Below are positions 55,765-64,000 of a DNA stretch of 64,000 nucleotides, in pieces. How positions within the stretch are numbered: position 1 is the first letter of the stretch; each line of letters opens with the position of its first letter. The position numbers and the translations under genes were made by a program. The notes under the pieces are model-generated. The model searched no databases. It saw only the letters and a list, made by a program, of their open reading frames with translations, and was not told the origin of the DNA. This DNA is from Achromobacter sp. MFA1 R4 (lineage in GTDB: Bacteria > Pseudomonadota > Gammaproteobacteria > Burkholderiales > Burkholderiaceae_B): positions 3,410,001 to 3,474,000 of the forward strand of contig NZ_LT707065.1 of assembly GCF_900156745.1 (NCBI RefSeq), written 5' to 3'.

Positions 55765-56400
55765 TCAGGCGGGCGTTTTCTGCTTGAATTCGCAGAGATC
55801 GGAGATGCCGCATTGCGGGCATTTGGGCTTGCGCGCCACGCAGACATAACGGCCATGCAGGATGAGCCAGTGATGGGCATCCAGCAGATATTCGCGGGGC
55901 ACGAATTTCTCGAGTTTCAGCTCGACTTCCAGCACATTTTTTCCGGGCGCGATTCCGGTGCGATTCGCGACGCGGAATATGTGCGTGTCCACCGCCATCG
56001 TCGGTTGTCCGAACGCGGTATTGAGCACGACGTTTGCGGTCTTGCGGCCCACGCCGGGCAGGGCTTCCAGCGCCTCGCGGGTTTGCGGCACCTGGCCGCC
56101 ATGCTGCTCGATCAGGATCTTGCAGGTGGCGATCGCGTTCTTTGCCTTGGTGCGGAACAGGCCGATGGTCTTGATGTAGTCGGCAAGGCCTTCTTCGCCC
56201 AGCGCCAGCAGCGTCTCGGGCGTGCCGTACTGCGGGAAGAACTTGCGCGTGGCGATGTTGACCGACTTGTCCGTGGCCTGCGCCGACAGCAGCACGGCGA
56301 TCAGCAACTGGAACGGCGTGGCGTATTCCAGTTCGGTGGTGGGGGTGGGATTGGCCGCGTGCAGGCGGGCGAAGATTTCTCGGCGTTTGGCGGCGTTCAT
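55765..56400 (-). CDS. nth: Endonuclease III
   Basis: Nth (211 aa) is a DNA glycosylase/AP lyase that removes oxidised pyrimidines. It has the helix-hairpin-helix [13 protein letters not shown] with the catalytic lysine, the catalytic aspartate in [11 protein letters not shown], and the C-terminal 4Fe-4S site C-x6-C-x2-C-x5-C ([11 protein letters not shown] then LC). It overlaps rnfB by 4 bp. In enterobacteria nth follows the whole rnf/rsx operon; here only rnfB is linked. Confidence 0.97.
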   Translation of the reverse strand: MNAAKRREIFARLHAANPTPTTELEYATPFQLLIAVLLSAQATDKSVNIATRKFFPQYGTPETLLALGEEGLADYIKTIGLFRTKAKNAIATCKILIEQHGGQVPQTREALEALPGVGRKTANVVLNTAFGQPTMAVDTHIFRVANRTGIAPGKNVLEVELKLEKFVPREYLLDAHHWLILHGRYVCVARKPKCPQCGISDLCEFKQKTPA

Positions 56401-57032
56401 GACTGCGTGGGATTGCGGCGGGCCCGGGCGCGGGCCAGCGCGGATTCGATGGCCGAGCGCTTGCGGTCTTCCTTTTGCGTGTCGTCGGCGGCGGGCGCGG
56501 CGGGGGCGGGCGTTTCCGGCGCCATCAGGCGGGCGTTGTCGGCGGCCAGCCGCTCGGCGCGGGCCAGGTGATTGCGATGGCGCTGGCGACTGATCGCGGC
56601 GTCCTGGTCCGTCCAGGCGCGCCCGGCCGGGACCATCTGGATACAGTCGACCGGACAGGGCGCCACGCACAGGTCGCAACCGGTGCACCAGTCGTCCAGC
56701 ACGGTGTGCATGTGCTTGTTGGCGCCGACGATGGCGTCCACCGGACAGGCCTGGATGCACAGCGTACAGCCGATGCAATGCGATTCGTCGATGCGGGCGA
56801 CCAGCAGCGGGCCGGGTTCGCCGCGGGAAAGATCCAGCGGCAGGGCGGGAACGTCCAGCAGCGCGGACAGCGCGGCGATGCCTTCGTCGCCGCCCGGCGG
56901 GCAGCGGTTGATGGGCGCGGCGCCCTCGGCGATGGCCTCGGCATAGGGCCGGCAGCCGTCGTAACCGCACTTGGTGCACTGAGTCTGGGGCAGCAAGGCG
57001 TCAACGCGGTCGGCGAGTGAGCGACAGGACAT
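56397..57032 (-). CDS. rnfB: RnfB-like iron-sulfur protein without membrane anchor
   Basis: The 211-aa protein has the RnfB 4Fe-4S domain ([15 protein letters not shown], then CPPGG) and two ferredoxin-type clusters ([14 protein letters not shown] and [14 protein letters not shown]), then an Ala/Arg-rich tail. The N-terminal membrane helix found in RnfB of full Rnf complexes is missing, as only ~13 residues precede the first motif. No rnfA, C, D, G or E gene is nearby, so it is probably a soluble electron carrier. Its 3' end overlaps the nth start. Confidence 0.9.
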   Translation of the reverse strand: MSCRSLADRVDALLPQTQCTKCGYDGCRPYAEAIAEGAAPINRCPPGGDEGIAALSALLDVPALPLDLSRGEPGPLLVARIDESHCIGCTLCIQACPVDAIVGANKHMHTVLDDWCTGCDLCVAPCPVDCIQMVPAGRAWTDQDAAISRQRHRNHLARAERLAADNARLMAPETPAPAAPAADDTQKEDRKRSAIESALARARARRNPTQS

Positions 57033-57048
57033 GTAAAGCCAATAATGG

Positions 57049-57068
57049 AAAAAGGGCCGCTCGGGCCC
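57049..57068 (-). terminator. Intrinsic terminator downstream of rnfB's neighbour phaZ boundary
   Basis: On the minus strand GGGCC-CGAGC-GGCCC is followed by TTTTT (complement of 57049-57053). It lies between phaZ (upstream on the minus strand) and rnfB, and probably ends phaZ transcription. The stem is only 5 bp but all G/C. Confidence 0.55.
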
Positions 57069-57144
57069 CGTGGATACGGATCAGGCTGCCGGCGGCGCCG
57101 GGCGCTTGCCCGTGCCCCGCCCGGCGGACGGAGCGCTGCCGCCC

Positions 57145-58371
57145 TTATGCCGATTGCCGGATGAACTCGGCAATTTTAGGACAGATCATTTCGCGCCAGC
57201 GGCGGCCCGAGAAAATCCCGTAGTGCCCGCAATTGGGCGCCGTGTAATGCGACTTGCGGTCGGCCGGGATGTTCTTGCACAGCTCGATGGCGGCGCGCGT
57301 CTGGCCCTGGCCCGAGATGTCGTCCAGTTCGCCTTCGATGGTGAACAGGGCGACGTCCTTGATGTCGGCCGGGCGCACCCGCTTGCCTTCGACTTCCCAG
57401 GTGCCGCTGGGCAGCGAGAAGTCCTGGAACACCATGCGGATCGTGTCCAGGTAGAACTCCGCCGGCATGTCCAGCACCGCGTTGTACTCGTCGTAGAAGC
57501 GGCGATGCGCTTCGGCGTCGCTGTCGTCGCCCCGCAGCAGGTCCAGGTAGAAGTCGTAATGGGACTTCATGTGGCGGTCGGGATTCATGGCCATGAATCC
57601 GGCATGCTGCAGGAACCCGGGGTAGACCTTGCGGCCCGCGCCCGGATAGCGGGGCGGCACGGGATGGATCACCTGGTTCTCGAACCAGGAATAAGGCTTG
57701 GTCGTGGCCAGGCGATTGACCTGCGTGGGCGACTGGCGCGGGTCGATGGGACCGCCCATCATCACCATGCTGCGCGGCTGGCAGGGATCGTTGGCGGAAG
57801 CCATGAGGGACACGGCGGCCAGCACCGGCACGGTGGGTTGGCAGACCGAAATGACATGCACGTCGGGGCCGAGCCGGCGGATGAAGTCCTGCACGTAGCG
57901 CACGTAGTCGTTCAGATGGAACGGACCGGCCGACAGCGGCACCATGCGGGCGTCGACCCAGTCGGTCACGTAGACGTCATGGTTGGGCAGCAGGGCGCGC
58001 ACGGTATCGCGCAGCAGGGTGGCGTGGTGCCCGGAAAGCGGGGCAACCAGCAGCACCTTGGGGTCGTTCTTGCCGGCCAGGCGGACGTCGCGCTGGAAAT
58101 GCACCAGGCGGCAGAAAGGCTTGTCCATGGCCACGGCTTCGATCACCCGGACGGACTTGCCGCCGATCTGGGTGGTGGGGAGGTTCCAGGCGGGCTTCTG
58201 GTATTCCTTGCCGATACGGGTCATCAGCTCATACCCGGCGGCCAACTGGCGCGAGATCGGGGTATAGGCGAGCGGGCTGTAGGGGCTGGAGAACAGCTGA
58301 GAACCGGCGTCCGTGAATGCAGCGAACGGAGTCAGGAAGGCGCGCTGCATTTCGTGCAATTGGTACAGCAT
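57145..58371 (-). CDS. phaZ: Intracellular polyhydroxyalkanoate depolymerase
   Basis: The 408-aa protein matches intracellular PHB depolymerases that mobilise storage polymer granules. The lipase-box-like motif has cysteine as nucleophile (SVCQPTVPVL, Cys177), the hallmark of the PhaZ1-type family, and SGHHATLL lies near 113. There is no signal peptide. The start at 58371 gives the familiar N-terminus MLYQLHEMQR. It appears to be a single-gene unit ending in a terminator. Confidence 0.9.
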   Translation of the reverse strand: MLYQLHEMQRAFLTPFAAFTDAGSQLFSSPYSPLAYTPISRQLAAGYELMTRIGKEYQKPAWNLPTTQIGGKSVRVIEAVAMDKPFCRLVHFQRDVRLAGKNDPKVLLVAPLSGHHATLLRDTVRALLPNHDVYVTDWVDARMVPLSAGPFHLNDYVRYVQDFIRRLGPDVHVISVCQPTVPVLAAVSLMASANDPCQPRSMVMMGGPIDPRQSPTQVNRLATTKPYSWFENQVIHPVPPRYPGAGRKVYPGFLQHAGFMAMNPDRHMKSHYDFYLDLLRGDDSDAEAHRRFYDEYNAVLDMPAEFYLDTIRMVFQDFSLPSGTWEVEGKRVRPADIKDVALFTIEGELDDISGQGQTRAAIELCKNIPADRKSHYTAPNCGHYGIFSGRRWREMICPKIAEFIRQSA

Positions 58372-58558
58372 TTCGGGGAAGTCCTTCTGGGTCGAGCGTG
58401 TGCCCCGATTATTGCTCCGGGGCGTATCGATATATCCAATCAGACTGAAGAATGTCGGGCAAAGTCCCGGTTTCTGTTGCTAAAAAGCGACCCGTCATGT
58501 GTTTGGCACCAGTTTAGGGCGGCTTTCATGCCTTGCGGTGATACCAAAAGGAGGATTT

Positions 58559-58639
58559 ATGCACTACGCCGGATCGTACGGCACTACCAGTAGTTTTCTA
58601 CTGCCAGGTTGCCCGGGATGCCGCGGCGGCCCGGTTTGA
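58559..58639 (+). CDS. Possible 26-codon small ORF with consensus ribosome-binding site
   Basis: An AAGGAGG sequence at about 58547-58553 precedes an ATG at 58559 with ideal spacing. The frame encodes 26 residues (MHYAGSYGTTSSF...) and stops at 58637-58639. It is antisense to the 3' end of fpr. Nothing about the peptide is recognisable, and chance occurrence of the site cannot be excluded. Confidence 0.3.
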   Translation: MHYAGSYGTTSSFLLPGCPGCRGGPV

Positions 58640-59384
58640 ACCCACGTTCACCCAGCAATTTTCGTGCCTCGGCCAACATGGCCGGGTTGCCGCACAGCAT
58701 GACCTTGGCGGTTTCCGGATCCAGCGGCTGGCCGGCAAGCTGCTCCAGGCGGCCGTCGGCAATGAGCGTGGTGATGCGTTCCTGCGGCATGCCGGGCACG
58801 GCTTCGCGCGTGGCGATGGGCAGGTAGACGAGCTTGCCGGGATCGGCCGCGAAGACGTCGGCCAGGGCCGGATCGCGGCGCCAGGACTCGATCTCGTCGC
58901 GATAGGCCAGTTCCGCCGCGGTGCGCACGCCGTGCACCAGGATGATGCGGCGGTAGGCGCGCCAGACGGCGGGGTCGCGCAGGATGGACAGGTAGGCCGA
59001 CAGGCCGGTGCCGGAGGCCAGCAGCCACAGGTCGCCCCCGGGGGCAAAGCGTTCCAGCGTCAGGAAGCCGTAGGGCGCCTTTTCGACATAGAGCGGATCG
59101 CCGGGCTGCAGGCGCGCCATGCGCGGGCTGAAGAGGCCCTCCGGGACGACGATCGAATAGAACTCCAGCCAGGGCTCGTGCGGCGCAGACACCATGGAGT
59201 AGGCGCGCCATATCGTGGGAGGACCGCTGGGGTCGTCCGCGCCAGGCAGGCCGACGCGGGCGAACTGGCCGGGCAGGAACGCAAACGCGTCATCCCGCGT
59301 CACGCGCACGGAGAAGAGTTTGTCCGGCACCCAGGTCTGGACGCTGGTGATGGTCTGGCGCGTATATTTGGAATCGTCGGTCAT
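58584..59384 (-). CDS. fpr: Ferredoxin-NADP reductase
   Basis: The 266-aa flavoenzyme transfers electrons between NADPH and ferredoxin or flavodoxin. It shows the FAD-binding motif RAYSMVSAP, the NADP-binding ASGTGLSAYLS and the HGVRTAAELAY helix. It is preceded by the ferredoxin gene fdxA 48 bp upstream on the same strand, an obvious redox pair. The C-terminus NYW resembles other bacterial Fpr proteins of this size. Confidence 0.93.
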   Translation of the reverse strand: MTDDSKYTRQTITSVQTWVPDKLFSVRVTRDDAFAFLPGQFARVGLPGADDPSGPPTIWRAYSMVSAPHEPWLEFYSIVVPEGLFSPRMARLQPGDPLYVEKAPYGFLTLERFAPGGDLWLLASGTGLSAYLSILRDPAVWRAYRRIILVHGVRTAAELAYRDEIESWRRDPALADVFAADPGKLVYLPIATREAVPGMPQERITTLIADGRLEQLAGQPLDPETAKVMLCGNPAMLAEARKLLGERGFKPGRRGIPGNLAVENYW

Positions 59385-59432
59385 CGGGGCATCGCACGAA
59401 GCGCCGGCCGCGTTGCGGCGGGCGCCTGCGGA

Positions 59433-59756
59433 TTACTTTTCCAGGTATTGCAGCTTGTCCTGCTTGCCGTTCCATTCGTCGGCGTCGGGCAGGGGCTTCT
59501 TGGCGCGGCTGATGCTGGCGAATTCCGGTGAAAGTTCGGCGTTCAGCGCGATGAAATTCAGTTGGTCCTGCGGCACGTCTTCTTCGGCGTAGATCGCGTT
59601 GGCGGGGCATTCGGGGATGCAGACCGCGCAGTCGATGCATTCGTCCGGGTCGATCACGAGGAAATTCGGACCCTCACGAAAACAGTCCACCGGGCACACG
59701 TCTACGCAATCGGTGTACTTGCACTTGATACAGTTTTCGGTGACTACGTGGGTCAT
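59433..59756 (-). CDS. fdxA: Ferredoxin FdxA (3Fe-4S/4Fe-4S type)
   Basis: The 107-aa seven-iron ferredoxin has [18 protein letters not shown] at the N-terminus (the 3Fe-4S type cysteine pattern) and [12 protein letters not shown] for the 4Fe-4S cluster. The remaining C-terminal half lacks cysteines, as in Azotobacter-type FdI. It precedes fpr and is divergent from pncB. Confidence 0.95.
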   Translation of the reverse strand: MTHVVTENCIKCKYTDCVDVCPVDCFREGPNFLVIDPDECIDCAVCIPECPANAIYAEEDVPQDQLNFIALNAELSPEFASISRAKKPLPDADEWNGKQDKLQYLEK

Positions 59757-59912
59757 TCAGGAACTCCGGGGATCGGCGGCAGATGTGTCTTGATGTGCGA
59801 TTTTACCCAATGCCGCGCGGATGTGCCGGCAATACCCGTATTGACAGCGTGGCCCATCGTGCCGAAGGGCGTGTTCTCTATGCTATGGTGTCGCGAAACG
59901 AAACGCGCAATC

Positions 59913-61088
59913 ATGATTATTACTTCGCTGCTCGACACCGACCTGTACAAGTTCAGCATGATGCAGGTGGTGCTGCATCATTTTCCCGCTGCCCAGGTCG
60001 AGTACCGGTACAAATGCCGAACCCAGGGCGTCGACCTGCGCCCCTATCTGGACGAAATCCGCCAGGAAGTGCACCAGCTTTGCCAGTTGCGCTTCACGGA
60101 AGACGAACTGAAATATCTGGGCAGCTTGCGCTTCATCAAAAGCGACTTCGTTGATTTTCTGGGCCTGTTTCACATGCCCGAGCGCTGCATCCACATCGCC
60201 GAAGGCGAAGGACCCGGCGAGATCAGCATCGAGGTAAAGGGACCGTGGCTGCACACGATCCTGTTCGAGATCCCCGTGCTGGCCATCGTCAACGAGGTCT
60301 ATTTCCGCAACACGCGCAAGCATCCGGACTGGGAAGAGGGCCGCAAGCGGCTGCAGTCCAAGATGCACCTGGTGCTGGACGACCCCGCGCTGGCCGATTT
60401 CCGGGTGGCCGAATACGGCACACGGCGCCGCTTCTCCAAGGCCTGGCACGAAGAGATCGTCTCGACCATGAAGGCCGAGATGGGGCCGCACTTTGCCGGC
60501 ACCAGCAACGTGCTGCTCGCCAAGGAACATGACGTGCTACCGCTGGGCACCATGGGCCATGAATACCTGCAGGCGTGCCAGGCGCTGGGGCCGCGCCTGC
60601 GGGATTCGCAGGTGTTCGCGCTGGAGGTCTGGGCCAAGGAATACCGCGGCGACCTCGGCATCGCGCTGTCCGACGTCTACGGCATGGATGCGTTCCTGCG
60701 CGATTTCGACATGTACTTCTGCAAGCTGTTCGACGGCGCGCGCCACGATTCCGGCGATCCTTTCATCTGGGGCGAGCGCCTGCTCGAGCACTACCGCAAG
60801 AACCGCGTGGATCCGCGCGCCAAGACGCTGGTGTTCTCGGATGCGCTGACCTTTCCCCGTGCCATCGAACTGGCGCGCCAGTTCTCGGGCCGCTGCAAGG
60901 TGTCGTTCGGCATCGGCACAAACCTCACCAACGACCTGGGCCACGAGCCGCTGCAGATCGTCATGAAGATGGTCCGCTGCAACGGACAGCCGGTGGCCAA
61001 GGTGTCCGACGCGCCAGAAAAGACGATGTGCGACGATCCCGCCTACCTGGCCTACCTGCGCCAGGTGTTCCAGTTGCCGCCCGCCTGA
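59913..61088 (+). CDS. pncB: Nicotinate phosphoribosyltransferase
   Basis: The 391-aa enzyme makes nicotinate mononucleotide from nicotinate, PRPP and ATP in NAD salvage. Family motifs are [10 protein letters not shown] at the N-terminus, [29 protein letters not shown] and the late [11 protein letters not shown]. The ATG at 59913 is the first codon of conserved homology; the frame is open for 117 codons upstream, which is not coding. It is divergent from fdxA across 156 bp. Confidence 0.95.
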   Translation: MIITSLLDTDLYKFSMMQVVLHHFPAAQVEYRYKCRTQGVDLRPYLDEIRQEVHQLCQLRFTEDELKYLGSLRFIKSDFVDFLGLFHMPERCIHIAEGEGPGEISIEVKGPWLHTILFEIPVLAIVNEVYFRNTRKHPDWEEGRKRLQSKMHLVLDDPALADFRVAEYGTRRRFSKAWHEEIVSTMKAEMGPHFAGTSNVLLAKEHDVLPLGTMGHEYLQACQALGPRLRDSQVFALEVWAKEYRGDLGIALSDVYGMDAFLRDFDMYFCKLFDGARHDSGDPFIWGERLLEHYRKNRVDPRAKTLVFSDALTFPRAIELARQFSGRCKVSFGIGTNLTNDLGHEPLQIVMKMVRCNGQPVAKVSDAPEKTMCDDPAYLAYLRQVFQLPPA

Positions 61089-61161
61089 CGACGCCGAGGC
61101 GTCTGCGCGCGGGCATGTTTGCCCAGTTCCACCCACTCCACTCGACTCTAGGGGAATTTTC

Positions 61162-61512
61162 ATGAGCAGCATCAAGCGCTTTCACGTGGCCAAGCGCCTG
61201 TCGGACATGGCCGTGTACAACGGCGTTGCCTACCTGGCGGGCCAGGTGCCGGACGACGCCACGCTGGACATCACCGGCCAGACCGAGCAAGTGCTGGCCA
61301 CGATCGACCGCCTGCTGGCCGAAGCCGGCACCGACAAGACCAAGATCCTGATGGCCCAGATCTACGTGGCCAACATGAAGGAATTCGACGGCATGAACAA
61401 GGCCTGGGATGCGTGGGTCGCCGACGGCAATTCGCCTCCGCGCGCCACCGTCGAGGCCCGCCTGGCCAATCCCGACTACAAGGTCGAGATCGTGGTGACG
61501 GCCGCCCTCTGA
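61162..61512 (+). CDS. RidA family protein
   Basis: The 116-aa protein belongs to the RidA/YjgF/UK114 family (AYLAGQVPDD near 28, DKTKILMAQIYVANMKEF, PPRATVEA near 93 with the conserved arginine). Members hydrolyse reactive enamines and imines released by PLP enzymes. It follows pncB by 73 bp and is preceded by AGGGGAA. An intrinsic terminator follows. The RidA subgroup is not decided. Confidence 0.92.
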   Translation: MSSIKRFHVAKRLSDMAVYNGVAYLAGQVPDDATLDITGQTEQVLATIDRLLAEAGTDKTKILMAQIYVANMKEFDGMNKAWDAWVADGNSPPRATVEARLANPDYKVEIVVTAAL

Positions 61513-61547
61513 TTGCGCGGCCATGGCCGGCTGCGGCCGGCGCAGCG

Positions 61548-61584
61548 AAAAAAGCCCTCTGGCGCACGTGCCGAGGGCTTTTTT
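61548..61584 (+). terminator. Intrinsic terminator after the RidA-family gene
   Basis: AAAAAAGCCCTC (61548-61559) pairs with GAGGGCTTTTTT (61573-61584), with a short inner stem in the loop. The A- and T-tracts on either side make it usable in both directions, although on the minus strand it lies beyond the next gene's 3' end. Confidence 0.9.
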
Positions 61585-61631
61585 GTCGCGCAGCGCAAGG
61601 CGGCAGGACCAGGTGTCCAGGTGTCAGACAT

Positions 61632-61655
61632 CGTGCCCACCGTGCCCACCGTGCC
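61632..61655. repeat. Short 9-bp tandem repeat between ridA-like and flavodoxin-like genes
   Basis: CGTGCCCAC occurs twice head to tail (61632-61640, 61641-61649) followed by a third partial copy. A CCAGGTGT direct duplication lies just before it (about 61609-61626). Confidence 0.7.
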
Positions 61656-61671
61656 ACACCGCGCGACTTCC

Positions 61672-62181
61672 CTACGCGCCCATCAACACCATGCCCGCCA
61701 GCAGCCCGCCCAGTTCCTCGCAGCGGGCCAGGTCGGCGGCCGCCACCGTCTTGGGCGCCAGGATCTGGGCGGCGGTCTGCGCGCCCATGTTGACGATCAG
61801 CGCCGGCGCGATGGCGGTCAGGCGCCAGCCCGTGCAGATGCGTTCGACCTGCCGCGCCGCGCCCGAGCCGTCGCTGCCGGCGCTGATCATGGCGGCGTAG
61901 GGGCGGCCCTGGATGCGGTCCAGCACGGCGTAGTAGTTGCGGTCAAAGCATTCCTTCATCTCGCCGCTCAGGCTGGCAAGATTCTCGGGGGCGCAGAAAA
62001 GATAGCCCTGGCTGGCCAGCAACGCATCGGCATCGGCGTCCTGCGCCCGCCGCAGTTCGATCCGCAGATCGTCCGCCTGTTCCAGGGCCGCGGCCGCCGC
62101 CGCCGCGCCGCGCGCCGCAGCCTGGGCCATCTGCTGCGCCGCGCCGGTGCGCGAATGCCAGACGATCAGCAGCTGTTTCAT
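61672..62181 (-). CDS. Flavodoxin-like / NAD(P)H-dependent reductase family protein
   Basis: The 169-aa protein begins with the flavodoxin-type phosphate loop LLIVWHSRTGAAQQM, then FCAPENLASLSGEMKECFDR, the pattern of FMN-binding reductases. It is cytoplasmic and probably carries FMN. The ATG at 62181 overlaps the mtfA stop by 4 bp. Its physiological electron partner is unknown. Confidence 0.82.
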   Translation of the reverse strand: MKQLLIVWHSRTGAAQQMAQAAARGAAAAAAALEQADDLRIELRRAQDADADALLASQGYLFCAPENLASLSGEMKECFDRNYYAVLDRIQGRPYAAMISAGSDGSGAARQVERICTGWRLTAIAPALIVNMGAQTAAQILAPKTVAAADLARCEELGGLLAGMVLMGA

Positions 62182-63011
62182 GCGTAACGTTCCGCCGGGT
62201 CCTGCCGGTAGTAAGCCCGCAGCAGGGCATACCACTCGGGCAGGGCCTGCTGCATGGGGTGGGGGTCGACGAAGAAGTGTTCCGAGCTGACGGCAAAGAA
62301 CTCCGCTTCGTCCGTGGCGGCATACGGGTCCAGGGGCAACTGGCCATACCAGGCGTCCGCGTCCTCGCTTTCCGGGTCCACGTCGCGCGGAATGGCGGCT
62401 TCCACGGCGTCGACGGCGGCAATGAAACGGTCCAGGCTGTCGTCCAGCACCCGGCGCCAGGCGCGCGGATCGAGTTCGGGATGCGCCGCCAGCGACGGCA
62501 TGCCGTCCGCATCGCCCGAACGCAGGTCCAGCTTGTGCGCGAATTCGTGGATGACCACATTGAAGCCGCCTTCGGACAACTGCGTGTCTTCCCAGGACAG
62601 GACCAGCGGTCCGCCTTCCCAGGCCTCGCCCGCGGCGTCTTCGATGTATTCATGGACGACGCCGTCCTCGTCCTGGCGCGACCGGGGGATGCGGAAGCTG
62701 GCCGGATACACGATGATCTCGTCCCAGCCTTCGTACAGTTCTGGCGCGAGGTTCAGGATGGGCAGGCCGGCCTGCGCCGCGATGGACAGCCGCATGAAGT
62801 CCGAGACCGCCAGGCCCTGCGCGCCGTTGATGGTCTTGCTGGCCAGCAGCCAGGCGGCCCGCGCCTGCAACTGGGCGGTTTCGTCGGGGGTCAGCGCCGC
62901 CAAAAATGGGTAGGCGTCCAGCACCTGCCTCCAGAGTTCGGGCGGGATGCGGGCCTGCATGTCGGCCACCGCGGACGGGCGGGCGCCCCGGCCCTTCAGC
63001 CAGCGCAACAT
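62178..63011 (-). CDS. mtfA: MtfA-type zinc-dependent peptidase
   Basis: The 277-aa protein belongs to the MtfA family (in E. coli, a Mlc-binding aminopeptidase). The zinc motif HEFAHKLD lies at 155-162, with the third ligand region EFFAVSSEHFF near 240. Family segments YPASFRIP and SWEDTQLS are also visible. The following flavodoxin-like gene overlaps its stop. It is divergent from relA across about 108 bp. Confidence 0.92.
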   Translation of the reverse strand: MLRWLKGRGARPSAVADMQARIPPELWRQVLDAYPFLAALTPDETAQLQARAAWLLASKTINGAQGLAVSDFMRLSIAAQAGLPILNLAPELYEGWDEIIVYPASFRIPRSRQDEDGVVHEYIEDAAGEAWEGGPLVLSWEDTQLSEGGFNVVIHEFAHKLDLRSGDADGMPSLAAHPELDPRAWRRVLDDSLDRFIAAVDAVEAAIPRDVDPESEDADAWYGQLPLDPYAATDEAEFFAVSSEHFFVDPHPMQQALPEWYALLRAYYRQDPAERYA

Positions 63012-63119
63012 AAGCTTTGGTTCCTACGATATGCCGCGATGCGGCAGTGGGTTCAGGGTGACTGATGCCTAGTGTAGAGTGTCGGGATATTCAACCAAAC
63101 CCCCTGCGCTACGTCCGTT

Positions 63120-64000
63120 ATGTCCGCCCCGCCTGTTCCCGATGCGCCTTCGCCATTCGACGCTTCCTGGCGGCAGCAAGCCGGAGCCGGGCTGGATGAC
63201 GACGGCCTGGCGCTGATCGACCGTGCGGTGCAGTGGGCCGTGCCTCGCTTCGAGGGGCAGCAGGCGCTTACGGGCGAGCCGCTGGCAGAACACGGCGCCG
63301 GCGTGGTCCGTATCCTGGCCGGCCTGCACACCGACGCCGCCACGCGCGCCGCCGCGCTGCTGGCCGCCTTGCCCACCGACCTGATGGCCCCCGCGCCGTC
63401 CCTGCGCAATGACCCCATCGCCACGGCATTCGGGGCGGAGATCGCCCGTCTGGTGCAGGGCACCTATGCGCTGTTGCGGCTGGGCGTGGTGGCCCGCCAG
63501 GCCAGCGACGTGGCCGCGGAAAGCGGCTCGCAGAAGGAAATGCAGCGCAAGATGCTGCTGGCCATGGCGGCCGACCTGCGCATCGTGCTGATGCGCCTGG
63601 CCTCGCGGCTGCGCACGCTGCGCTGGCACGCCGAAAGCAAGGCGCCATGCTCGCCGGGCTTTGCGCGCGAAACCCTGGACCTGTATGCCCCCTTGGCCAA
63701 CCGGCTGGGCATCTGGCAGATCAAATGGGAAATGGAAGACCTGTCGTTCCGCTTCCTGGAGCCCGAAAAATACAAGCAGATCGCCCGCCTGCTCGAAGAA
63801 AAGCGGGTCGAGCGCGAGGCCTTCATCGCCGGGGCCATCGCGCGCCTGCAGCAGGCGCTGGCCAAGGGCGGCATCGACGCCGAAGTCAGCGGGCGTCCCA
63901 AGCACATCTACAGCATCTGGAACAAGATGCGCGTCAAGCGCCTGGACTTCGCCCAGATGTACGACCTGCGCGCGCTGCGCGTCATCGTGGAGGACGTGCG
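63120..64000 (+). CDS. relA: GTP pyrophosphokinase RelA (partial, 5' part)
   Basis: The first ~293 codons are present and the gene runs off the window. The N-terminal pseudo-hydrolase domain lacks the HD motif (the place reads LLAALPTDL), typical of synthetase-only RelA rather than SpoT. DLYAPLANRLGIWQIKWEMEDL is a conserved signature of the family. The synthetase domain begins at GRPKHIYSIWNKM and MYDLRALRVIV. The ATG at 63120 fits conservation, but the ribosome-binding site is poor. RelA makes (p)ppGpp in response to uncharged tRNA. Confidence 0.92.
   Translation, partial: MSAPPVPDAPSPFDASWRQQAGAGLDDDGLALIDRAVQWAVPRFEGQQALTGEPLAEHGAGVVRILAGLHTDAATRAAALLAALPTDLMAPAPSLRNDPIATAFGAEIARLVQGTYALLRLGVVARQASDVAAESGSQKEMQRKMLLAMAADLRIVLMRLASRLRTLRWHAESKAPCSPGFARETLDLYAPLANRLGIWQIKWEMEDLSFRFLEPEKYKQIARLLEEKRVEREAFIAGAIARLQQALAKGGIDAEVSGRPKHIYSIWNKMRVKRLDFAQMYDLRALRVIVEDV

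Noticed and set aside
59841-59884. Promoter for pncB starting from TTGACA at 59841
   Set aside because: No -10-like hexamer at 16-19 bp; TATGCT lies more than 30 bp away.

Overview
The window is a 64 kb, GC-rich chromosomal segment from a betaproteobacterium of the Alcaligenaceae, most likely Achromobacter or a close Bordetella relative. This rests on a RisA/RisS two-component pair that I recognise from Bordetella, a 27-kDa parvulin like Bordetella Par27, orphan Bug-type (TctC) binding proteins, a fused TsaB-RimI and many ABC uptake systems. I see no rRNA, tRNA, CRISPR array, insertion sequence or prophage gene.

Layout. 0.1-20.6 kb is mostly core genome: a secreted DUF4344/rhodanese-like protein; ahpC-ahpD; risA-risS; tsaB-rimI fusion and family-4 uracil-DNA glycosylase; lplT; the smc-zipA-ligA run; parvulin, bolA, yciB and msrB; and the biotin importer bioMNY. 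20.8-25.9 kb is a four-gene branched-chain-amino-acid-type (Liv) ABC operon containing a permease-ATPase fusion. 25.9-28.1 kb is a Tat-exported phospholipase C.

28.1-48.6 kb is the main accessory region, a catabolic gene cluster around an IclR-type regulator. Leftward: aldehyde dehydrogenase, beta-hydroxyacid dehydrogenase, IclR. Rightward operon A (31.46-41.80 kb): two Bug binding proteins, a three-piece biotin-dependent acyl-CoA carboxylase, an enoyl-CoA hydratase/3-hydroxyacyl-CoA dehydrogenase, a DUF35 protein with a thiolase-like partner lacking the usual cysteine, and a two-subunit CoA-transferase. Rightward operon B (41.96-48.57 kb): an SCP2-like protein, an alpha/beta-hydrolase, a complete Liv-type ABC transporter and a lactonase-like metallo-beta-lactamase-fold hydrolase. 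Each rightward operon starts with a good sigma-70-type promoter followed by the same inverted repeat CGTTC-N9-GAACG, so the two operons probably form one regulon. The enzyme order (carboxylase, hydratase, carbon-carbon cleavage candidate, CoA-transferase) resembles the logic of leucine/isovalerate and acyclic terpene degradation, but no HMG-CoA lyase, acyl-CoA dehydrogenase or acyl-CoA ligase is present. The substrate is unknown; this is the best candidate here for an undescribed system.

48.6-55.4 kb holds a class IV aminotransferase, an orphan glycine-betaine-type binding protein and a third Liv-type ABC operon (G-F-K-H-M order) whose LivF has arginine instead of the Walker A lysine. 55.4-64 kb returns to housekeeping genes: nth with a soluble orphan rnfB, phaZ, fpr, fdxA, pncB, a RidA-family gene, a flavodoxin-like protein, mtfA and the 5' part of relA, which runs off the window.
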